A stretch of DNA of 64,000 nucleotides from Flavobacterium sp. (GTDB taxonomy: Bacteria; Bacteroidota; Bacteroidia; Flavobacteriales; Flavobacteriaceae). The stretch covers positions 1 to 64,000 of the forward strand of contig NZ_JAGIAV010000006.1 in NCBI RefSeq assembly GCF_017744675.1. Direction: 5' to 3'. This document shows, piece by piece, positions 26,455 through 35,829 of this stretch. The notes below the pieces were generated by a model, which did not search any database, was not told the origin of the DNA, and worked only from the letters and a program-made list of their open reading frames with translations. The position numbers and the translations under genes were made by a program. Position 1 is the first letter of the stretch; each line of letters opens with the position of its first letter.

Positions 26455-28164
26455 ATGAAAAAGATATATATATTATTAGGTTTGGTGGCGTTAAGCACGG
26501 CTTCGTGTGAAAATTACTTAGATACAGAACCTATACAGAAAATAGCCATAGAGCAGTATTATACAGATGAAACAGGAATCACAAATGCTTTGGCTGGAGT
26601 TTATGATCCATTAGGCTCTGAAAAATTATATGGAAGCCAGTTGTGGTGGCAATTGGATTCTTCTACAGATGAAGGATATTATGCGCGTGCTGCTACATTA
26701 ACTGGCACGATGGTATACAGTTTTGATGCTTCCGCGGTAAACGTTACAGATTTTTGGGCAAATCTTTATGATGGAATTAATAGAGCAAATGATTTGATCG
26801 CACATGTTAATTTGCCAAAAATGGACGAAGACAAGAGACAGCAAATCTTGGGCGAAGCTTTATTCTTAAGAGGATATTATTACTTTATGCTCGTAAGCCA
26901 TTTTGGAGATGTTCCTTTACGATTGACACCAACAACAAGTCCTAATAGCGTTCAAATGGCTAGAACGACTTCAAAAGAAGTTTACGCTCAAATATTAAAA
27001 GACATGACAGAGGCTGAAGCTAAAGTCAGCGCAACTAAAGCTTTATATTCAAGCCGTGTTTACAAAACCGTGGTTCAGGGAGTTCTTGCAAGAGTATGCT
27101 TGCAAATGGCAGGTTATCCTCTGAATGATGCGTCAAAGTATGCTGATGCATTGGCTTGGTCTAAAAAAGTAATCGATTCTGGGCAACATAGTTTAAATGT
27201 AAGTTTTGAGACTAATCCGCCTGCCGGAAAACCTGCCAATTATTATAATGTAGTTAATCCATCAAATGGAAACACTTCTAATAATGCTTACCGTCAAATA
27301 TTTATTACTGAAGCTTCAGATAAATATGACACTAATGAATTGATGTGGGAAGCTGATTTTAAAGCACGCGGTGGGGGATATAATGAAGGCGGACGTGTAG
27401 GAAATAATATTGGTATTATTTTTCAGCCTGCTGCTACCAACCCGTTATTTGGAACTTACTGCTGGGGCTTCATAAAAGGAACAGGAAAACTGTTCAGAAC
27501 TTACGATGCTACAGGAGCAGATTTACGCCGTGACTGGAATTTGACAACTTATACAGTGGCCAACGCAACTGGAGTTAAGACTAACTTAGCCAAGACAATA
27601 CAATACGGCAGGGATTGCGGAAAATGGAGAAGAGAATATGAAATTAACCTTTCAGGAGATCAAAATTACACTGCAATTAATTTCCCTATCTTAAGATATT
27701 CAGATGTATTATTAATGTACGCTGAAGCCGAAAATCAGGTGAACGGTCCAACAGCTGCGGCACAAGAGGCAGTGAATAAAGTTAGACGCAGAGGTTATGG
27801 ACGTACAGATGTTTCATCTCCATACGCAATATCAGATGCTGCTACAGCAACAGCAGCGGGTTCTAAAGCAGCTTTTCAGCAATTTATTGAAGATGAACGT
27901 ATGCGCGAATTATGTTTTGAAGGTCTGCGCAAAATGGACTTGATTCGTTGGAATAAATTTGCCGCTACTATGAAAGCAGTAAGCGATGATATGGCCGCAG
28001 CGCCAACTACAGGTCCATTGACTTTAGGGAATCAGCAATACGGTGCTTTAGGAGGCAGGAATGCTTCTGCTGGTGGAAATAAGTTTTTACTGTTCCCGAT
28101 CCCTTCTTTGGAAATGTCATCGAATACGCTAATCCCTAAAGAGAGCCAGAATCCAGGCTGGTAA
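26455..28164 (+). CDS. SusD/RagB-type surface glycan-binding lipoprotein
   Basis: 569 residues. Signal with lipobox Cys at about 19 (STASCENYLDTEP). The family pattern is clear: helical TPR-like core with ALFLRGYYYFMLVSHFGDVPL, and C-terminal ILRYSDVLLMYAEAENQVNG and EDERMRELCFEGLRKMDLIRW. It caps the SusC barrel and captures oligosaccharides. It pairs with the SusC gene directly upstream. A long perfect hairpin follows the stop. Confidence 0.97.
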   Translation: MKKIYILLGLVALSTASCENYLDTEPIQKIAIEQYYTDETGITNALAGVYDPLGSEKLYGSQLWWQLDSSTDEGYYARAATLTGTMVYSFDASAVNVTDFWANLYDGINRANDLIAHVNLPKMDEDKRQQILGEALFLRGYYYFMLVSHFGDVPLRLTPTTSPNSVQMARTTSKEVYAQILKDMTEAEAKVSATKALYSSRVYKTVVQGVLARVCLQMAGYPLNDASKYADALAWSKKVIDSGQHSLNVSFETNPPAGKPANYYNVVNPSNGNTSNNAYRQIFITEASDKYDTNELMWEADFKARGGGYNEGGRVGNNIGIIFQPAATNPLFGTYCWGFIKGTGKLFRTYDATGADLRRDWNLTTYTVANATGVKTNLAKTIQYGRDCGKWRREYEINLSGDQNYTAINFPILRYSDVLLMYAEAENQVNGPTAAAQEAVNKVRRRGYGRTDVSSPYAISDAATATAAGSKAAFQQFIEDERMRELCFEGLRKMDLIRWNKFAATMKAVSDDMAAAPTTGPLTLGNQQYGALGGRNASAGGNKFLLFPIPSLEMSSNTLIPKESQNPGW

Positions 28165-28181
28165 TTTTAAACGCTAATTTA

Positions 28182-28222
28182 AAAAGTTGGTAAAAATACT
28201 AACGGCATTTTTACCAACTTTT
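28182..28222 (+). terminator. Strong hairpin between susD and the enzyme genes
   Basis: A perfect 16-bp stem AAAAGTTGGTAAAAAT (28182-28197) pairs with 28207-28222 around a 9-nt loop, and the right arm ends in TTTT. It may act as a partial terminator or an mRNA-stabilizing element that sets susCD expression above the downstream enzymes. Confidence 0.65.
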
Positions 28223-28239
28223 ATAACCTATTTAAATTC

Positions 28240-29451
28240 ATGAAAATAAAGTATTATTTAATACTATTGTCATTTTGCAGCTCATCTATTTTTGCTCAAA
28301 AAGACAATAGCAAGGATCATTCTGCAATGAAAAAAATGATCGAGGAGAATTTTGTTTTTGCCGAGAAGCAATATCAGTTTTTGGAGAAAGCCACACCATC
28401 AGACTCAATGCCTAGAACATTTGAGAGCGGTCACAATGTTAGTTCTGATGCATACTGGTGGTGCAGTGGTTTTTATCCCGGTACGCTTTTGTATATCTAC
28501 GAATATACCAAAAAGCCGTTGTTGCTCAAAGAGGCTGAAAAAAGGCTTACGATATTGGATACGGTAAAGTATTATACAAAAAACCATGATTTAGGTTTTA
28601 TGATGTATTGCAGTTTCGGAAACGCTTATCGATTGACAAAAAATGAAGAATACAAAAAAGTGATTCTTCAATCTTCAAAATCATTGGCGACAAGATATCA
28701 TGCAGGAGCAAAAGTGATCCAATCTTGGGAAGTTACAGAAGGTGCACTTAAGCAGAAAGGTTTTGTCGGTCCAGTAATTATTGATAATCTGATGAATCTG
28801 GAAATGCTGGAATGGACAAGCCATAATAGCACCGATAAAAGTTTCGCAGAAATCGCAGAAAACCACGCTAATACAACAATTAAAAATCATTTTAGGCCTG
28901 ATTATAGCAGTTATCACGTATTAGATTATGACTTGAATACAGGCGAAGTTCGCAAGAAAGTTACGGCGCAAGGATATGCAGATTCTAGTGCATGGAGCAG
29001 AGGACAAGGATGGGCTTTGTATGGCTATACGATGATGTACCGTTTTACAAAAAATCCTGAGTATTTGAAACAGGCAAAAGGTGTAGCAAAATTCATTTTG
29101 AACAATCCAAATCTGCCTGCAGACAAAGTTCCGTATTGGGATTTTGATGCACCAAATATCCCGAATGCATTACGAGATGTATCGGCGGCGGCAGTTTATG
29201 CTTCGGCGTTGCTCGAATTGGGACAATATACTGATGGCGCAGAAAAACAAAATTATGTGGATACAGCAAAAACGATTCTAAAATCATTATCAGGTCCAAA
29301 ATACCGTGCAAAATTAGGTGCAAACGGAGGTTATCTCTTAATGCACAGTGTAGGATCGATTCCGCATAAAAGCGAAATTGATGTTCCATTAACTTATGCT
29401 GATTATTATTTCTTGGAAGCGTTATTGCGTTATAAAAAATGGTACCTATAA
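28240..29451 (+). CDS. GH88 unsaturated glucuronyl hydrolase
   Basis: 403 residues with signal peptide (SSIFAQ, about 1-20). The (alpha/alpha)6 barrel motifs are present: SDAYWWCSGFYPG (about 70-81), HDLGFMMY with D117, IIDNLMNLEML with D182, and SSAWSRGQGWALYG (about 249-262). D117 and D182 match the two catalytic Asp of Bacillus UGL (D88, D149) in context and spacing. The enzyme hydrates and cleaves the 4,5-unsaturated uronic acid left at the non-reducing end by polysaccharide lyases. It works downstream of the two PL8 lyases, probably in the periplasm. Confidence 0.94.
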   Translation: MKIKYYLILLSFCSSSIFAQKDNSKDHSAMKKMIEENFVFAEKQYQFLEKATPSDSMPRTFESGHNVSSDAYWWCSGFYPGTLLYIYEYTKKPLLLKEAEKRLTILDTVKYYTKNHDLGFMMYCSFGNAYRLTKNEEYKKVILQSSKSLATRYHAGAKVIQSWEVTEGALKQKGFVGPVIIDNLMNLEMLEWTSHNSTDKSFAEIAENHANTTIKNHFRPDYSSYHVLDYDLNTGEVRKKVTAQGYADSSAWSRGQGWALYGYTMMYRFTKNPEYLKQAKGVAKFILNNPNLPADKVPYWDFDAPNIPNALRDVSAAAVYASALLELGQYTDGAEKQNYVDTAKTILKSLSGPKYRAKLGANGGYLLMHSVGSIPHKSEIDVPLTYADYYFLEALLRYKKWYL

Positions 29452-29578
29452 TTGGATAAATAATTATCTTCAACAGATAAAGAGTGTTTTACAGATTTAT
29501 AAAATATATTTAATTGTTTTATGTGGGGGCATATTCTAATTAAAGAGTTTTTCGGTTACCATTTTTAAATTAATTAAG

Positions 29579-31141
29579 ATGAACAATAAGAATAAGAAAG
29601 TTGGAAAAGGAAAAATCATCCTTTTGAGTTTGTTTGCTGCGACAACTGCTTTTGCACAAAAAGAAGCCAAAATTTTTGAAGACTATAAGAAAGACAGAGC
29701 GCTTTTGCCTGATTTCTCTTATGTTGGCTATCATCAAGGCGAAAAAGAAATCCCAAATATAACCAACTATAAAATTTTTGATGTGACAGCTTTTGGCGCA
29801 AAGCCAGATGATGCTGTTTCTGATAAAATTGCAATTCAAAAAGCAATCGATGCCGCAAACAAAAACGGTTCTGGAATTGTTTTTTTTCCAAAAGGAAGAT
29901 TTTTGGTTAATGAAGATGGCGATGCTCCAAATTCAATCATTTCCAAAAAAGGCAATATTGTTTTTAGAGGAAGCGGTTCTGGCGTGGGTGGCACCGAATT
30001 GTTTATGAAAAATGCGCTTCCGCCAGCAGATCCGTCAAAAATGTGGACAGTGCCGCCTTTGTTTATTTTTGGAAGCGGTGGAGCTGATAAAAAAATCGGA
30101 CAAGTAACGGCTTCAGCCAAAGTTGGCGATTTTTCGATAAAACTAAATACAACCGAAGGGCTAAATCCTGGAGATTGGATCATGTTATATCTCTTAGATA
30201 ATAATAAAGATTTGATCGCATCCGAATTAAAGAATAACAAAGTGGAACCTCAGTGGACCTACCTTGTTGAGAAAGGAATAGAAGTAAAAGTCTTTTATCA
30301 GATCAAAAGCATAAAAAATGAAACACTGACTTTATTCGCACCAATTTCGTATACCATTGATTCGAAATACAAATGGGAAGTCTCAAAATTTGCTAATAGC
30401 CAGGAAGTAGGAATAGAAGATGTTGCATTTGTGGGCAATTGGACAGAAAAATTTGTTCATCACCGTTCATGGAAAGATGACAGCGGTTATACTATGGTCA
30501 ACATGAGAAGAAATACAAACTCATGGATTAAAAACTGCCGTTTTACCGATTGCAGTGTTGCGGCAACAATTGCACAAAGTGCCAATGTTTCTGTTTTAAA
30601 CTGCAAGATCGACGGAAATGCAGGCCATCAGGCGATAAACTCAAATGGTTCTACAAATGTTTTGATTGCAAATTGCGTTGATTTCGCATCTCAATGGCAT
30701 TCTTTCGGAGCCTCTCACTGCTCTATGAATACTGTTATCTGGAAGTGCACTTATCCGGCAACTACTTGTTTTGAATCGCATTCTAGCCAGCCAAGAAATA
30801 CTTTGCTAGATGAGGTAGAAGGCGGTTTAATGAATGGACGCGGGGGCGGTGCCACAGAAAATATGCCGAACCACATGCAGGGATTGGTGCTTTGGAATTA
30901 CAAGCAAACCAATGAAGCTGTAAAAGATTTTGAATTCTGGCCAAGTACACAAGTATTTGAGTGGTGGAAAATTCCTAATCCAATTATTGTTGGTTTTCAA
31001 AGTAAAGGAACAACGTTCAAGATGGAACAATTAGGACTTTCTGAATCACTTGATAAAGCTGTAGAACCTTCTTCTTTATATCTGGCTCAATTAAAATTAA
31101 GGCTGAAAAAGCTGCCAAAATGGATCAAAGAAATTCAATAA
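29579..31141 (+). CDS. Secreted right-handed beta-helix protein (pectate-lyase-3 / DUF4955 type), possible lyase
   Basis: 520 residues with signal peptide (TTAFAQ, about 1-27). YKIFDVTAFGAKPDDAVSDKIAIQKAIDAA (about 64-93) is the entry to pectate-lyase-superfamily beta-helices, followed by rungs with VLNCKIDGNAGHQAINSNGS and VLIANCVDF. The C-terminal part resembles DUF4955. The substrate cannot be read. In this locus a lyase or esterase acting on glycosaminoglycans is plausible, and comparison with family PL29 would be informative. Length is as expected and no truncation is seen. Confidence 0.7.
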   Translation: MNNKNKKVGKGKIILLSLFAATTAFAQKEAKIFEDYKKDRALLPDFSYVGYHQGEKEIPNITNYKIFDVTAFGAKPDDAVSDKIAIQKAIDAANKNGSGIVFFPKGRFLVNEDGDAPNSIISKKGNIVFRGSGSGVGGTELFMKNALPPADPSKMWTVPPLFIFGSGGADKKIGQVTASAKVGDFSIKLNTTEGLNPGDWIMLYLLDNNKDLIASELKNNKVEPQWTYLVEKGIEVKVFYQIKSIKNETLTLFAPISYTIDSKYKWEVSKFANSQEVGIEDVAFVGNWTEKFVHHRSWKDDSGYTMVNMRRNTNSWIKNCRFTDCSVAATIAQSANVSVLNCKIDGNAGHQAINSNGSTNVLIANCVDFASQWHSFGASHCSMNTVIWKCTYPATTCFESHSSQPRNTLLDEVEGGLMNGRGGGATENMPNHMQGLVLWNYKQTNEAVKDFEFWPSTQVFEWWKIPNPIIVGFQSKGTTFKMEQLGLSESLDKAVEPSSLYLAQLKLRLKKLPKWIKEIQ

Positions 31142-31234
31142 AACAAAATTGAATACAATAATTAATAAGTGCTTACTAAAATATTAAAATAAATTATACC
31201 AGTGGTTTCGGATAATTTTTAATTGTTTTTTGAA

Positions 31235-31268
31235 AAGGCCGCTGTGGTGGGCGGCCTTACTTTTAAAG
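31235..31268 (+). terminator. GC-rich hairpin before the second sulfatase
   Basis: AAGGCCGC (31235-31242) pairs with GCGGCCTT (31251-31258) around an 8-nt loop, followed by ACTTTTAAAG. A likely terminator after the beta-helix gene. No repeat-pair promoter is visible before the next gene at 31313. Confidence 0.65.
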
Positions 31269-31312
31269 AATATCAATCAGAGATTTTAATAGAATTAATG
31301 AAAATATAAAAA

Positions 31313-32788
31313 ATGATTATGAAAAAAATAAAATGCAATAAGTATGCAAATTTGTTCTTTTTGCTATTTGCATTATATACGATTTCGACTGTTGCACAAT
31401 CTAAAAAATCGCCTAATTTGGTCATTATCTTAGCCGATCAATGGAGAGAACAGACCTTAGGATTCGAAGGAAAAGAACCTGTGCAGACTCCGCATTTGGA
31501 CAAATTTGCCAAAGAAAGTTTGGTAGTGAGCCAAATGGTAAGCAACTTTCCGGTTTGCTCGCCAGCAAGGGCTATGCTGATGACAGGACAATATCCATTA
31601 AAAAATCATGTGTACAGCAATGTCAATTCGAGTTCAGCTCCTTTTGGTGTCGAACTCCAAAAAGATGCCGTATGCTGGTCGGATGTTTTAAAGCAAAACG
31701 GCTATTCAAATGGATATATTGGAAAATGGCATTTGGATTCGCCATACAAACCTTATATTCCAACATCAAACAATGTAGGAGAAGTGGCTTGGAATGAATG
31801 GACTTCGCCAGACAGACGCCATGGTTTTGATTATTGGTACGGTTACGGAACTTATGACGAGCATGATAAGCCAATGTATTGGGATACCAATGACAAAAGA
31901 GATGATTTTAAATATGTGAACGAATGGGGGCCAACTCATGAAGCAGATAAAGCATTGGCATTCCTAAAAAATGAAGGAGGAAAAATTCGCAAAAGCGGCG
32001 CTCCTTTCTCATTGGTTGTTTCTATGAATCCGCCGCATTCGAATTATCAAACGGTTCCTAAAAAATATTATGATCTCTACAAAGATGTTCCTATGAAAGA
32101 TTTGGTTAAAGATCCAAATATTCCGGCAGAAGGAACAGAAATGGGAGACCAATACCGAAAAGATGTCCGTTACTATTATGCCAATGTAACAGGAGTTGAC
32201 GAGCAGATTGGGCGAATTATTCAAGGAATAAAAGACTTGAAACTTGATGAAAACACGATTGTAGTCATTACTGCCGATCACGGAAATTGCCTCGGGAAAC
32301 ATTCGGAAATATCCAAAAACAATATTTACGAAGAATCAATTCGAATTCCATATATCGTTTATTGGAAAGGACGAATCATGCCAAGAATCGATAATGAATT
32401 TTTAGGAAGCATTCCAGATATCTATCCGACTCTTTTGGATTTGATGGGACTGAAAAATAAGATTCCGAAAGATGTTGACGGAAAAAGCTATGCCCAATAT
32501 TATCTTAACGGAAAAGGAGCAAAACCTTCTGAACAATATCTTTTAGGAGCTATAGGCAGTAGCAATGTCAAAATAAATACGGGCTTTAGAGGTATTCGTA
32601 CCAATGATTATAAATTAGCCTATGTCAAGAAAAAAGGAAAAGGCGAGTATGAGTTGTACGATCTGAAAAAAGATCCTTTTGAGTTGAACAACATTTATAA
32701 TGCTGATTTGCCGATTGTGAAAAAACTGAAACCCGTTTTGGAGCAATGGCTTAAAAAAACAAACGATGGATTTGTTTTGGATAAATAA
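31313..32788 (+). CDS. Secreted sulfatase, family S1
   Basis: 491 residues with signal peptide (STVAQS, about 1-29). Metal motif ILADQWREQTLG (39-50), Cys-type signature C82-S-P-A-R86, IGKWHLDSPY, and TADHGNCLGKHSE for the later metal ligands. It differs clearly from the sulfatase at 21448 (CSPAR versus CTPSR, signal peptide versus lipobox), so the two probably remove sulfate from different positions. Either of two ATGs (31313 or 31319) could be the start. The SDR gene follows by 30 bp. Confidence 0.93.
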   Translation: MIMKKIKCNKYANLFFLLFALYTISTVAQSKKSPNLVIILADQWREQTLGFEGKEPVQTPHLDKFAKESLVVSQMVSNFPVCSPARAMLMTGQYPLKNHVYSNVNSSSAPFGVELQKDAVCWSDVLKQNGYSNGYIGKWHLDSPYKPYIPTSNNVGEVAWNEWTSPDRRHGFDYWYGYGTYDEHDKPMYWDTNDKRDDFKYVNEWGPTHEADKALAFLKNEGGKIRKSGAPFSLVVSMNPPHSNYQTVPKKYYDLYKDVPMKDLVKDPNIPAEGTEMGDQYRKDVRYYYANVTGVDEQIGRIIQGIKDLKLDENTIVVITADHGNCLGKHSEISKNNIYEESIRIPYIVYWKGRIMPRIDNEFLGSIPDIYPTLLDLMGLKNKIPKDVDGKSYAQYYLNGKGAKPSEQYLLGAIGSSNVKINTGFRGIRTNDYKLAYVKKKGKGEYELYDLKKDPFELNNIYNADLPIVKKLKPVLEQWLKKTNDGFVLDK

Positions 32789-32818
32789 AAATTTTTAGAA
32801 AATAACAAAATATACACA

Positions 32819-33601
32819 ATGAACTTATTTGATTTAAAAGGAAAAACGGCCCTAGTAACTGGAGGCATTCACGGATTAGGAATGGCGATGGCCGAAGGCT
32901 TGGCAAATGCAGGAGCAGAATTGATTATTACCAATAATACCGCAGAACCGCTAGAAACGGCGATACAACAATATAAAAGTAAGGGATATAAAGCAACAGG
33001 TTATGTTTTTGATGTAACCGATGAGGTTGAGGCTGAAAAACAAGTAGAAGCAATGATTTCCGCGCATGGAAAAATTGATATTCTCGTTAATAATGCCGGA
33101 ATCATCATGCGTGTGATGGCAATTGATATGAAAGTAGAAGATTTTAGAAAAGTGATTGATGTAGATTTAGTTGGCGTATTCATTATGTCAAAATTGGTAG
33201 CAAGAGACATGATTGCTAGAAAGTCTGGAAAAATCATCAATATCTGCTCGATGATGAGCGAGCTTGGTCGTGACAATGTCAGCGCGTATGCTTCTGCAAA
33301 AGGCGGATTGAAAATGTTGACTAAAAATCTGGCAACAGAATGGGGCAGGCATAATGTTCAAGTAAACGGTATCGGGCCTGGATATTTTGCAACTTCACAA
33401 ACGGAGCCAATCCGTGTAGACGGACATCCGTTTAACGAATTCATCATTGGCAGAACACCTGCTGGACGTTGGGGAGATCCGGAAGATCTTGCAGGAACAG
33501 CTGTTTTCTTGGCTTCAGATGCAAGCAACTTCGTCAATGGCCAGATTATTTATGTAGATGGCGGAATTTTGGCTACTATCGGAAAGCCATCCAACGAATA
33601 A
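32819..33601 (+). CDS. kduD: Short-chain dehydrogenase, KduD-like
   Basis: 260 residues, cytoplasmic. Classical SDR: TGGIHGLG (14-21) for nucleotide binding, NNAG (91-94), catalytic S144, Y157 and K161. Overall pattern (AYASAKGGLKMLTKNLATEWG, GRWGDPEDLAGTAVFLASDAS, YVDGGI) fits 2-dehydro-3-deoxy-D-gluconate 5-dehydrogenase, which handles the keto acid derived from unsaturated uronates. This links GH88 output to central metabolism. The partner isomerase (KduI type), kinase and aldolase are not in the window. Confidence 0.82.
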   Translation: MNLFDLKGKTALVTGGIHGLGMAMAEGLANAGAELIITNNTAEPLETAIQQYKSKGYKATGYVFDVTDEVEAEKQVEAMISAHGKIDILVNNAGIIMRVMAIDMKVEDFRKVIDVDLVGVFIMSKLVARDMIARKSGKIINICSMMSELGRDNVSAYASAKGGLKMLTKNLATEWGRHNVQVNGIGPGYFATSQTEPIRVDGHPFNEFIIGRTPAGRWGDPEDLAGTAVFLASDASNFVNGQIIYVDGGILATIGKPSNE

Positions 33602-33678
33602 TTTTACTTTATTTTTTCTGCTGATAGATCTTTTTAGAAATATTGGCAGATTTTTTTAAGATTAAAACTAGTATTAAA

Positions 33679-34809
33679 ATGAAAAACTTAAAATACGTTT
33701 GCTTTTTTCTTGCGATTTTGCCCTCAATGCTTTTTGCACAGTCAAAGGGAATTATTGAAATACAGAATACTTCTGATTTAGAAAGAAAGGAAGCGGTTGT
33801 ATCGGTTGAATGGAAAGCAATTTTATCTCATTTTCCACAAATTGATACTGCAGATTTTGTCGTAATCAATTCGGCAACAAAAAAACAAATCCCATATCAA
33901 TTAGAACATAGAGGAAAGTCAGAGATTCAAAATCTGCTTTTGCAACTAGATATGAAAGCCAAAAGCACTGTTCGTCTTTCTATACAGAAAGGTAAACCGC
34001 AAGCTATTGCAGTGAAGACTTTTGCCCGATATGTTCCAGAAAGAATGGATGACTTCGCTTGGGAGAATGACAAAATCGCGTTCAGGGCTTATGGAAAAGC
34101 GCTTGAAAAAACAAGAGATGATGCGTATGGTTTAGACGTTTGGGTAAAACGCACCGATAAAATGGTGATAAACGAGCGTTACAAAACAGGTGAATATCAC
34201 ACAGATCATGGAAACGGCTTAGATTATTACAAAGTCGGATTCACACTAGGAGCAGGAAGCATGGCGCCTTACATAAAAGATAGTATTTATTATTCTGGAA
34301 ATTATCATCGTTGGAAATTGTTAGATAATGGTCCATTGCGTTCGACATTTCAATTAGAATATGATGCATGGGATGCGGCAGGAACCAAAATTTCGTGCAT
34401 CAAAACCATTTCATTGGACGCCGGCTCGCAGCTTAACCGCATCGAAAATGTTTACACTTATACAGGAAGCAGGGCGATGCCGGTTGCGGTAGGCATAAGC
34501 AAAAGACCAGAAAACGGAGTGCTTTTATTAAATGAACAAAAAGGAATTTTAGGTTACTGGGAACCAAAACACGGAGAAGATGGAACGACTGGAGTCGGCA
34601 GTATTTTAATTACTCCTGTCAAAAACATGTTGGTTGGAAAAGACCAATCATTAGCTATTGCCGAAACAAAAAATAACGAAGCTATTGTTTATTATACTGG
34701 AGCTGTTTGGGATAAGGCAGGAAAAATTATAAATGCTACGCAATGGTTCGATTACTTGAATCATTTTTCTGAGGAATTGAAAAATCCGCTGCTTGTGACT
34801 GTAAAATAA
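33679..34809 (+). CDS. DUF4861 secreted protein
   Basis: 376 residues from the ATG at 33679. A TTG 12 codons upstream also keeps the frame, but the ATG gives a clean signal peptide (PSMLFAQ). The remainder is beta-rich (QTSDLERKEAVVSVEW-like start, EHRGKSEIQNLLLQLDMKAKSTV, AYGKALEKTRDDAYGLDVWVKR). The family is common in polysaccharide loci but I know no settled function. Position between KduD and GH43 suggests a periplasmic role on oligosaccharides. Confidence 0.7.
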   Translation: MKNLKYVCFFLAILPSMLFAQSKGIIEIQNTSDLERKEAVVSVEWKAILSHFPQIDTADFVVINSATKKQIPYQLEHRGKSEIQNLLLQLDMKAKSTVRLSIQKGKPQAIAVKTFARYVPERMDDFAWENDKIAFRAYGKALEKTRDDAYGLDVWVKRTDKMVINERYKTGEYHTDHGNGLDYYKVGFTLGAGSMAPYIKDSIYYSGNYHRWKLLDNGPLRSTFQLEYDAWDAAGTKISCIKTISLDAGSQLNRIENVYTYTGSRAMPVAVGISKRPENGVLLLNEQKGILGYWEPKHGEDGTTGVGSILITPVKNMLVGKDQSLAIAETKNNEAIVYYTGAVWDKAGKIINATQWFDYLNHFSEELKNPLLVTVK

Positions 34810-34850
34810 GAGATCAGCTAAAGTTTATAACTTAAATATGAATTTTAAAA

Positions 34851-35798
34851 ATGAAGATTTTCAAGATAGTTTCAGTAATTCAAATTTTGTTTGTGGGTTA
34901 CATTGGATTGGCGCAAAATCCAATTATTAAAACTGCCTACAGTGCAGACCCTTCAGCAAGAGTATTTAAGAATACGCTTTATATTTATCCGAGTCATGAC
35001 AGAGATAATGCAAAATGGTGGGATATGGAAGATTGGCATGTTTACAGCACCACAGATATGGAGAAATTTACAGATCATGGAGTCGCATTTTCGCTAAAAG
35101 AAATTCCTTGGGCAACAAAATATGCATGGGCTCCTGATTGTATAGAACGAAACGGAAAATATTATTTTTATTTTCCAACTGATCAGGATCATATTGGTGT
35201 AGCAGTCAGTGACAAGCCTTATGGGCCATTTAAAGATCCTTTGGGAAAGCCACTTTTGTCAAGAACTTCAAAAGGAGTAGTTGCCAATAGGGACTTTATC
35301 GATCCCAATGTTTTTATTGATGATGATGGACAGGCTTACCTTTTCGCCGGGCAATTAGCGGTAAATGCTGTAAAATTGAATAAGGATATGATCTCTTATA
35401 GCGGCGATGTAAAAATCATCGAAGGAACAGATCATTTTTTCGAAGCGGTTTGGGTACATAAATACAACGGCAAATATTATATGTCCTATTCAGGAAAAGA
35501 TGGTGATGGCGGAGACAAGATCTTATATGCAATGGCGGATAATGTTTTAGGTCCTTATACTTACAAAGGAGAGATATTAGGTCCCGTAAATAGCGGCACG
35601 AACCATCATTCCATTGTAAAATATAAAGGAAAATGGTATTTGTTTTATCATACTGCAGATTTGGCATTGCAAAATATTCCAGAAACATCAGAAGACCGAA
35701 AGTATGTACAATGGAGAAGATCGGTATGTTTTCAAGAACTTCATTATAATAAGGATGGAACTATTCAAACCATAAAAACAGCAGTTGTAAAAGAATAA
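34851..35798 (+). CDS. GH43 glycoside hydrolase (secreted)
   Basis: 315 residues with signal peptide (YIGLAQ, about 1-22). Five-bladed propeller with the full GH43 triad: D33 (YSADPSARVF, base), D151 (FIDPNVFIDDDG) and E198 (FFEAVWVHKYNGKYYMSYS, acid). Family members are mainly beta-xylosidases and arabinosidases, some galactosidases. The presence of the base Asp argues against the exo-beta-1,3-galactanase subfamily that lacks it. Together with GH35 it might act on the Gal-Gal-Xyl linker of proteoglycans; that is inference. Confidence 0.88.
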   Translation: MKIFKIVSVIQILFVGYIGLAQNPIIKTAYSADPSARVFKNTLYIYPSHDRDNAKWWDMEDWHVYSTTDMEKFTDHGVAFSLKEIPWATKYAWAPDCIERNGKYYFYFPTDQDHIGVAVSDKPYGPFKDPLGKPLLSRTSKGVVANRDFIDPNVFIDDDGQAYLFAGQLAVNAVKLNKDMISYSGDVKIIEGTDHFFEAVWVHKYNGKYYMSYSGKDGDGGDKILYAMADNVLGPYTYKGEILGPVNSGTNHHSIVKYKGKWYLFYHTADLALQNIPETSEDRKYVQWRRSVCFQELHYNKDGTIQTIKTAVVKE

Positions 35799-35829
35799 GT
35801 TTTTCATTGAAGACAAAAAGGTGCCAATT

